This document shows, one piece after another, positions 57,540-64,000 of a stretch of 64,000 nt of DNA (positions within the stretch are counted from its first letter, which is position 1; each line of letters begins with the position of its first letter). The notes beneath the pieces are model-generated. The model was given only the letters and a program-made list of their open reading frames with translations. It had not been told where the DNA came from and searched no databases. Source of the stretch: Anaeramoeba flamelloides (lineage: Eukaryota; Metamonada; Anaeramoebidae); the NCBI GenBank assembly GCA_027625915.1, contig JANTQA010000015.1:7035001-7099000 (forward strand). Direction: 5' to 3'. The position numbers were made by a program, and so were the translations under genes.

Positions 57540-58250
57540 TTTACAACGAGATAAAGCCACATATGTGGTTATTAATAATGTTGGTCGCACCACATATGTT
57601 TTTCGGTTTATTAAGGATAGGTAAGATTACCCATACTGCTTTTAAAACTCGTCTTGGTGTATAAAGGTGACTGATAATTTGATAAAAAAGATCATTAATG
57701 AAAAAAAATGATAATGTACAAATTCAATTAAGGACAAATTAAAAGTTAATGGTATCCAAGAGCAAAACTGATTTTATGAACTAGGCTTTGAAGAAAAAAA
57801 AATAACACTGCTTCAAACAATTTGTCTAAATTTGAAAAAAATTATCATCTAACAAATAATAAGTAAACGATATTGGTGACGAAATAATAATAAATTTCAA
57901 TCCTGCCTTAGGCGGACATGAACAATCTGGTATTCACAAAATTGCTTTCAATTTAATAACAAAATATATTGTAGATATCGGACAAGATCATTTTAAAAAT
58001 ATTTGTCTAGCATGTGTCAACAATTTGTTTCTTGGCTTTGAAGAACGAATACGCAAGGATCATTAGGCGGCTTGTTGCTCAAAAATTTTACTGTTTTTTG
58101 AACAGCACGACCAAGATAGAAAACATTCTGCTTGGAAAACGGGATATATAATTTCTTCCCTTTCAACTTTCAAAGAAATGAGGATCACAACAAAGATTAT
58201 GAAGACACAAGACCATCCAATTATGCACAAAAAATGGTTTTAAGGGTAGG
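57540..58250 (+). pseudogene. Broken coding-like patch of unknown family
   Basis: Markedly less AT-rich than its surroundings, with codon-like texture. The clearest open piece (about 57848-58066) contains NFNPALGGHEQSGIHKIAFN, then LITKYIVDIGQDHFKNICLA and NNLFLGFEERIRKDH. Other pieces, such as NNVGRTTYVFRFIKD near 57570 and KIENILLGKRDI near 58110, lie in different frames. I do not recognise the family; a decayed transposon protein or host gene are both possible. It lies immediately right of family D. Confidence 0.4.
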
Positions 58251-58571
58251 GTGGAGTATAACAACAAAATGCGCAAAATATTAAAAATATTTTTCTTAAT
58301 CACAGCAAAAATTCAAAGTTATTATTCAAGAGATATTTCTTTGAAACAATTTTGATATGCCAATCACACAGTTACCCCAATTTAAAAACAAAAAAATAAT
58401 AATAAAAAACAATAATTTTTGAAAGAAAAAAATCAATGATTTTCTGTTTAAATTATTTAAAATAAATAAATCGATGTATTCAAAATAAAAAAAAAATTTT
58501 CTCTTTTTTCCAAGAATTCTGAAGAAAATTTCTTTGAAATCTTTTTTTTTTTTTTTTTTTCATTTTTTGAA
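58251..58571. other. Non-coding 3' flank of COPE
   Basis: AT-rich, with poly-T and poly-A tracts just past the COPE stop codon. Confidence 0.5.
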
Positions 58572-58916
58572 TTAATTATAAAATTGTTCAGCAAGTTTAT
58601 CAAATTCACTTTCCAAGCTGAAGTATTTCTTGATGAGGGGTGTTTTTTCACGAAGTGATAACATTGTAGCGATTTGTCTTTTAACTATTTTGCTATTGAG
58701 CCCGGAATTGCTTAGTGCTGTAACTAAATTGCTATTTGTCATTGGATCAACTGGCTTTTTTTCCAAGGCTTGCTTTAAATATTTTTCTGCTTGTGAAAAT
58801 TCACCTAATTTCATATGGCAAACCGCAATCGAATTTAAAACTGAAACGGATTTACCATATAATTGACCAAGTTCATTATAACTTTCAAGTGTTTTTTGGA
58901 TTGATTGCTCATCGTT
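58572..58916 (-). CDS. COPE: Coatomer subunit epsilon, exon 2
   Basis: It begins at AAC (58916-58914) after acceptor TTTATTTCCAATAG. The 114 residues match the C-terminal TPR half of epsilon-COP: LNSIAVCHMKLGEFSQAEKY (human LNGQAACHMAQGRWEAAEGL), ALEKKPVDPMTNSNLVTALS (human ALDKDSGYPETLVNLIVLS) and a final PLIKKYFSLESEFDKLAEQF (human PFIKEYQAKENDFDRLVLQY). The stop is 58574-58572. Joined in phase 0 to exon 1, the protein is 293 residues, against 308 in human. Epsilon-COP stabilises alpha-COP in the COPI coat for Golgi-to-ER traffic. Confidence 0.9.
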   Translation of the reverse strand, partial: NDEQSIQKTLESYNELGQLYGKSVSVLNSIAVCHMKLGEFSQAEKYLKQALEKKPVDPMTNSNLVTALSNSGLNSKIVKRQIATMLSLREKTPLIKKYFSLESEFDKLAEQFYN

Positions 58917-59099
58917 CTATTGGAAATAAATCAATTTAAAATATAATAACGGATGAGAAAAATGTTTTTTTAAATATATATTTTATGATATAAAATATCT
59001 TTTTATTATTTTTTTATTAATTAGTGAATGGATTATACATTAATGAATTCAGTTGGGCCTTGGAAGGATGAAACAGAAATTAATTAATTAATTATTTTA

Positions 59100-59735
59100 A
59101 AAGTACGAGTTTGTATTCTTTTTTTCCAAAACATGTATATTCTGGATTTTTGATTATTTTTCCATTAACTTTTTTTTTGAGTTTTGTTTTTGTTTTTTCA
59201 ATAAAAAACACATTTTTTTTTTTTTTATTTTTGATTAAAAAGTAGAGAAGAAGAAAAGTAATCAACCAGGTGATTCTAATTTAGTGGACACAGCATTGAA
59301 GAAGAGAAATGGTAGTGGCAATTTAGCCTTTTATTATATTCAATTTCCTTGTACCTGGTATTAACTTCTGGTAGGTACAGTAATGATACCTTGTAACGGA
59401 ATTAACTTTTATCCTGTATGGTAATTATGCAAGCAAGTAGTTTTATGATGATGGTGATCGAGAAACTTTTGACACTATTAACATAAAAAGAAACAACCAA
59501 CAACGGCCGATTCAACACTCGGGGTACAAAACAACTTTTTCAAGTTTTGGCCTTTTTTTGCTATTTTTTAAATTTGCATTTGTTTTTCTTGTGTTTCTTT
59601 GTCTTTTTCTTGTATTTGTTTAAAAATTAAAAATTATTTTTTCTTATCATTTTTTTAAAAAGAAAAGCTATACTAAGAGTGATAATCTTGCCTACATCAT
59701 TGCTAGGATAAAAAAACTCTAAACACACAGCAGAA
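59100..59735 (-). repeat. Conserved module next to hairpin array, copy 2
   Basis: Read on the minus strand it is collinear with 17701-18290: TTTTTAAACAAATACAAGAA, GTACCCCGAGTGTTGAAT, TTTTTATGTTAATAGTGTCA, CCAGAAGTTAATACCAGGTA, CACTACCATTTCTC. Orientation relative to the host gene is sense, as in the RasGAP intron. Confidence 0.7.
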
Positions 59736-59739
59736 GTGC

Positions 59740-60235
59740 CAGGAAGTGCCGTCAAAAGCCGAACAGTGGTTTTTTTTTACTTTTTTTTTTTTTTATTCTG
59801 AAAATCAAAAATTTTCTGAATTAAAATAAAACTCAAGAAAACATAAAGGTGGTTTTTTTTTTAATTTTTGTTGAGTTTCGAAAATCTATTGATTTTCAAA
59901 TCAAAACAAAAATTAAAAAAAAACTAACTTGAAGTGCCTACAAGTGCAGTAGAGCGCCTAGGTTTTCTTGAGTTTTTTTTTTAATTTGAGAAATAAAATG
60001 AAAATTTATTTAATTTTCAGTTTATTTCCCCAATCAAAAAAATCCTAACGGCTGTTTTCTTGAGGTTTTCTGTTTTATCTGTTAAGTGTTCTAGGTTTTT
60101 TTGAGGTTTTCTATTTTATTTCAAAAATCTATTGATTTTCCAAATAAATAGAAAACTCAAAAAAACCTAACGAAAATCTATTGATTTTCCAAATAAAACA
60201 GAAAACTCAAGAAAGCTTAAAGATAAATAGGAGTT
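59740..60235 (-). repeat. Array of nested short hairpins, copy 2
   Basis: Four hairpins are visible. The best (about 60098-60175) has arms CTAGGTTTTTTTGAGGTTTT and GAAAACTCAAAAAAACCTAA, and the loop core AAAATCTATTGATTTTC recurs three times in this array. Spacers read GAAGTGCCAGGAAGTGCCGT and AAGTGCCTACAAGTGCAGTA. Same family as 17241-17700. The array begins right next to module copy 2. Confidence 0.8.
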
Positions 60236-61134
60236 AATTTTGTTGAATTGCCTGTCATAATTAATAAAAAATAAATAAAAAAAAGGAAATTGTTTGCAAA
60301 AGTGGGGATTTGTGAAAATTGGGATATACTATATTCCTTTGAGTTAAATGGATACGAGATCTTCACGTAATTATTTTATTATTATGTTGCAAATAATTAT
60401 GATTTGATATCCTATACCTTCAATCTATCAAATATATTTGACTTGAAATTTTCAATTTTTTCTATGAAGTGCAGATTAATGAAATTGGTTGGGTAAATGA
60501 AATGACAAAAAAGATGTATATTTATTTGTTGAATTAAAATTTTCTTCAAAAATAGACCAAGTTTGCTTGGAATATTCAAAATTTTGCTTTAAATATTTAG
60601 TAATGAGGTGACAGTCAGAAAAAGTTGTGAACTAACGAACGTAAATTATTGGAGAAAATGTTTTGTATTAATTGTGTGTGATTCAATTTGAGTTTGTTAA
60701 TTTTTCGTTACAAAACCTAACAGTACTGCAAGTTTCGTAATGATAAAATTGTATCCTCTATCTCAAAGTTCAATAAAGAAAGGTGAAATTTAATTTCTAA
60801 AAATGTTTATTTTTAATAGATTTTGTCAAGATCTTGTGTTGTTTTTTCTTCGTTATTTAATAAGGAGGAAAAATTTTGGGGAAATTGATCTCAAAAATTA
60901 TCTTTTTTACTAATTAAAAAAAGGCTGTGTCAAGGATATGATCAAAGAATTTCAAAGGTACCACCAACACACACAACCACCAAAAGAAAGAATTTGGGAT
61001 TATGTGTAAAATTCGAAGATAATGTTTTTGTGCTTTTTGAGACTCGTGTAATTCAAACAAAAAAAAGAAAACGCAGTTCAATTAGCAATTTCTTTTTTGA
61101 AATGAGTGTCTTTTTGAAAAAAATTGAAACAAAA

Positions 61135-61168
<34 letters not shown>

Positions 61169-61250
61169 AAAAAATAAAAAAAAGGAAAAGAAAAAAAAAT
61201 ATAAAAAAGAAAAAAGAAAAAAAATAAAAAAAAATAGAAGAGAGAAATAC

Positions 61251-61787
61251 CGAAAAAAGATCGATCCAATTTGATGCAAGTTGGTATATTGTAGCGTCTT
61301 CATTTATTTTTCGGAGTACTCCTAATTCTTTGATTGCTTTGTCTTTTCGGTTAATTGATAAATAAATTTGGATTTTGATAGCGCAAATTTCCAATTGCTC
61401 AGACGAATCCAAGACACGAAGAGCTTCTTCGTAATTGTCTACAAAAGCAAAAATCGTTGCTGCGTTTATTTGGAATAAATAATTGTTTTCATAATCGATC
61501 TCGTTCAACCAGCTTTTTAAAGTTTCTAAAGCAATCTCTTTGTTCTCTTCAGGATTGTTTAAAAGAGTAGCAAAAAGTTTAATTGTTTTAAGTTCAATAG
61601 AATCAGATTCCGAAATGCTATTTAATATCATTTGGTAATTTCCGAGTGCAATATGACTTCGATAGACATAGCAATCTCTTTCGAGTTTGTCTTTTGTGGA
61701 TTTCAATTTTAGAGATCCTTCGTTAATTGCTTGTTGGTAATTTCCAATATAAAATTGGTTTCTAAGTGAAAATAGTTTGGAAGACAT
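61251..61787 (-). CDS. COPE: Coatomer subunit epsilon, exon 1
   Basis: 179 codons from the ATG at 61787-61785. SLRNQFYIGNYQQAINEG matches human DVKNAFYIGSYQQCINEA. ERDCYVYRSHIALGNYQMIL matches ERDVFLYRAYLAQRKFGVVL, and KAIKELGVLRKINEDATIYQ matches LARKELKRMQDLDEDATLTQ. This is the N-terminal TPR solenoid. The reading frame continues past the donor as a low-complexity Phe run, which is intron. Exon 2 lies 2.3 kb to the left. A TATAAA-like TTTATATAA directly precedes the ATG. Confidence 0.92.
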
Positions 61788-62899
61788 TTATATAAAGCCT
61801 AAGAAGTAAGATCAATGAAAAAAAATGAAGAATTCAAACTTATCCGAGATTTTTTCTTAAATTATTATATGCAGGAACCAAGATTCTAGGGGTTTTGTTT
61901 CGAAAAACCAATTTGGATTTAAAAAAAAAATTAGATACCAGAAATGCAGTTTTAAACTTATTCAATGAATATCAATAAAATAAAAAATAAAATTAAAAAA
62001 GAGAACTTTTATATGGCCACAAGAGATATACAAGAATGTTTTGACTCTACTCATCATTCACATATCTATAATTCAATAAAAAAATGTATAAAAATGAAAT
62101 AATAATTAAAATGTTTTTACTTGCTTATTATTCAAAAGAGGGTATTGGTGTGTATCAAGGAAATTCTATATCCCCATTATTATTCGGGTTTATTACTCAT
62201 TTTCTCTTAGACAAACTCCAATCAGAGGCAATACATGTTCAAAGTTTTTCTGATGATTTGATACAAATCATGAATGGGTATCTATTAGAAATAAATTATC
62301 ATGTTGAAAAAATATATAAAATAATTAGAGATTTTACAATGAATCCAAATAAAGACAAAACGAAAAAAACTACTAACCTACAAAAAAAAATTGTATCTCT
62401 TGGAATATCGCAAGACAAACAAACTCATTTAAAATTTAATCTTGAAAAAGTTAAAAATAATTTCAAAAAATTAATCAATATTTTACAACAAAAGAAATTG
62501 ACTAATGGATTAAAAATAACAGTTTTTTAAAGCGGCTTTACAGAGTTAATTACTATATAGATTAAAAATATTTGATCTGACAAAAAAATATTTCAATTCA
62601 ATAGATGTGTGAATTAATAAAAAAAAATAACAAAATTTTTATTTATAAATCCACACTCACCTAGACTTAGATATAAAAATGAAGCAAAAACTGACTCAGC
62701 AAGAATAACTATATATAAAAAGAAGATTTAAACTACTTCAATCATTATTTTTTTTTAGATTTTCATGAAATTCTTAAAAATCTCAAATTCAGAGAGCATA
62801 AATTAGAAAAATTAACGGGCAAATAAACATCTTCGAAGACTAGAAATTGATCTTGAAAAATATTTAATTAAACAACTAGAAAACAGCCCCGGTTGGAAA

Positions 62900-62985
62900 T
62901 TTCATTAGATTTTCTATTATTCAAAAGAATAGAGAAAAATTTATAGATTTTTTTCAATTCTTTTGAATTCTGGAAAATCTAAGCA
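62900..62985. repeat. Single hairpin unit inside LINE copy 3
   Basis: Arms AGATTTTCTATTATTCAAAA and ATTCTTTTGAATTCTGGAAA pair as in the second hairpin of array 1. The right flank AAGCACTCTAAGGCATTC resembles the array spacers. Confidence 0.65.
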
Positions 62986-63097
62986 CTCTAAGGCATTCAC
63001 ATGAACTTAAAAACACTCATCAAAAATATTTAAAAAAAATATCTATTCGTAATAATATTAACAAAATGTCTTGTTGTTAAGTATCGTCAAATACCAC

Positions 63098-63184
63098 CAA
63101 GTGTCTAGTTTTTCCAAAATTCAAAAGAATTGATTTAAAAATTTGATTTTGCTGTATTCTTTCGAATTTTGGAAAAACTAACGA
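63098..63184. repeat. Single hairpin unit inside LINE copy 3
   Basis: Arms CTAGTTTTTCCAAAATTCAA and TTCGAATTTTGGAAAAACTA, ending AACGAC as array hairpins do (CCTAACG). The left spacer is CCACCAAGTGT. Confidence 0.7.
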
Positions 63185-63607
63185 CAAAAGATATTTAAAA
63201 TGGAACGGTTCAACCTCAATCTTAAAACTTAGAGATTTTACAAATTATTTAAATAGATATTCTTATGTTATAAACTAGAATAAAATCAAAATTCTGTGAG
63301 ATATGTAAAAAGAATTAGATACCATTGAAGATTTTGATCATTTTCTATGTAATTGTCCAGCATATGAAAATAATCACAAAATCCGGATATCCGAATTAAA
63401 ATAATTTTTTTTTCTAATATATTAAAAAAGAATAATATTGTTATTTTTTGATATTTTTTTAAAAAAAGATTCATCATATTTATTAGTTTCAGTGGATAAT
63501 AAATTTAATTTTTGAGTCTTAGCACAATTTCTAAATAATAATTTAAGAATTAAAAAAAAAATGAGGAATAAAAAACTCCTCCCTTAAATACTAATAATAA
63601 AAAAATA

Positions 63608-64000
63608 AAGTTGATTTTTTATACTGAGTTATTTTTGAATTTTGGACTGTCTTTTTAAAGTAAATTTTAGGTAAAATTTCTTCATATATGATCTGTTTTC
63701 TTTCTTCTTTGAACAAAAAATAATATTTTTTGAAATAATTCATAAAAGAAGTTGAATTTTGAACTTTTCAAAGATAAGAAAAATCAGATCAGTTTTTTAA
63801 AAACAATAATTCATTTCGAAAAATAACTTTTAAATCAAGCTTGGTATAATGATCAGAATTTTAAGTGGTTTTCAAATTTCAAGGTGGGGTAAAACTTTTT
63901 TGGATTTGCTATTAATTTTAATAGAAGATTTTTTTTCGTTTGTTTGTCTTGAAACACATATATAAAAATGATTACTGAATTTTTCATTTTTCTTTGATAA
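63608..64000. other. Non-coding AT-rich right edge
   Basis: No frame or repeat recognised. Confidence 0.5.

Larger units (their letters stand above)
58917..61250 (-). other. COPE intron, 2334 bp, carrying repeats
   Basis: Minus-strand donor TCG|GTATTT at 61250 and acceptor CCAATAG at 58917. Without splicing, exon 1 runs into a Phe-rich nonsense tail, and with it the epsilon-COP alignment is continuous (WIDLFS-NDEQSIQ). It contains the second hairpin array and the second conserved module. A long pyrimidine run (about 61130-61240) follows the donor. Confidence 0.9.
61870..63607 (+). mobile_element. 5'-truncated, decayed LINE copy 3
   Basis: It starts near KNQFGFKKKLDTRNAVLNLF. Then comes a 148-codon RT frame (62084-62530): GIGVYQGNSISPLLFGFITH, SFSDDLIQIMNG (FSDD where LINE 2 has FADD) and DFTMNPNKDKTKK. 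A C-terminal remnant with CEIC and IEDFDHFLCNCPAY (zinc knuckle) is at about 63293-63368. The 3' tail is the hairpin GAGGAATAAAAAACTCCTCC, then an A-rich end (63601-63607). Many frame breaks; two hairpin units are inserted. Confidence 0.8.

Noticed and set aside
60994-61227. Plus-strand Lys-rich frame opposite COPE
   Set aside because: Antisense of the COPE exon end and of the pyrimidine tract following its donor.

Overview
This is a very AT-rich nuclear DNA window from a eukaryotic protist. It has split genes with kilobase introns, long Asn/Lys/Glu-rich low-complexity runs in proteins, long poly-A and poly-T tracts, and many dispersed repeats. Nothing in it looks bacterial, viral or organellar. 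The protein style (Asn runs, KE/ER repeats, PH-RasGAP signalling proteins) recalls Anaeramoeba or other amoeboid protists. That placement is an impression, not a demonstration.

Conserved genes, in order. DDB1-like C-terminus (2-997, +, runs in from the left). THOC5-like mRNA-export factor (3571-5604, -). NUDT6-like Nudix hydrolase (10539-11330, +). A PH-RasGAP gene in at least two, probably three or more, exons (about 14201-22062, +). A Tim9-like twin-CX3C protein with an apparent myristoylation start (25342-25635, -). A Treslin/TICRR-like replication-initiation protein (30983-34903, +). A biotin-protein ligase (36790-37674, -). A PIAS-type SUMO ligase (42725-43840, -). An ATP6AP2/renin-receptor-like V-ATPase accessory protein (51824-53464, +). 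Coatomer epsilon (COPE) in two exons with a 2.3-kb intron (61787-58572, -). These are unrelated housekeeping genes with no operon logic. No tRNA, rRNA or CRISPR array was recognised.

Most of the rest is repeats. One APE-endonuclease/RT LINE is largely retained but frame-broken (about 44900-48675). Two 5'-truncated relatives (7005-8281, 61870-63607) and three orphan 3' tails carry a shared small-hairpin-plus-oligo(A) end. There are several non-autonomous inverted-repeat families: a 583-bp TA-inserting element present twice; a roughly 190-bp foldback present three times; a 540-bp element present twice, one copy interrupted by the 190-bp foldback; a nested pair at 9.2-10.4 kb; a 402-bp palindrome at 36 kb; and a 4.4-kb region bounded by roughly 500-bp inverted repeats. 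One 583-bp copy lies inside a decayed BRSK-like kinase gene.

The most unusual structure is an array of short hairpins that nest in one another. They carry a recurrent AAAATC(A/T)AT(A/T)GATTTT loop and GGCACTT-type spacers. The array is followed by a conserved module that contains a GTACCCC block. The same array-plus-module order, in the sense orientation, occurs in introns of two unrelated genes (RasGAP and COPE). A partial third module lies at 29.3-29.6 kb.

All calls come from reading the sequence and from memory of protein families. Exon joins are inferred from frame and splice-site agreement. Repeat boundaries are accurate to a few bases where terminal repeats are visible and to tens of bases elsewhere.
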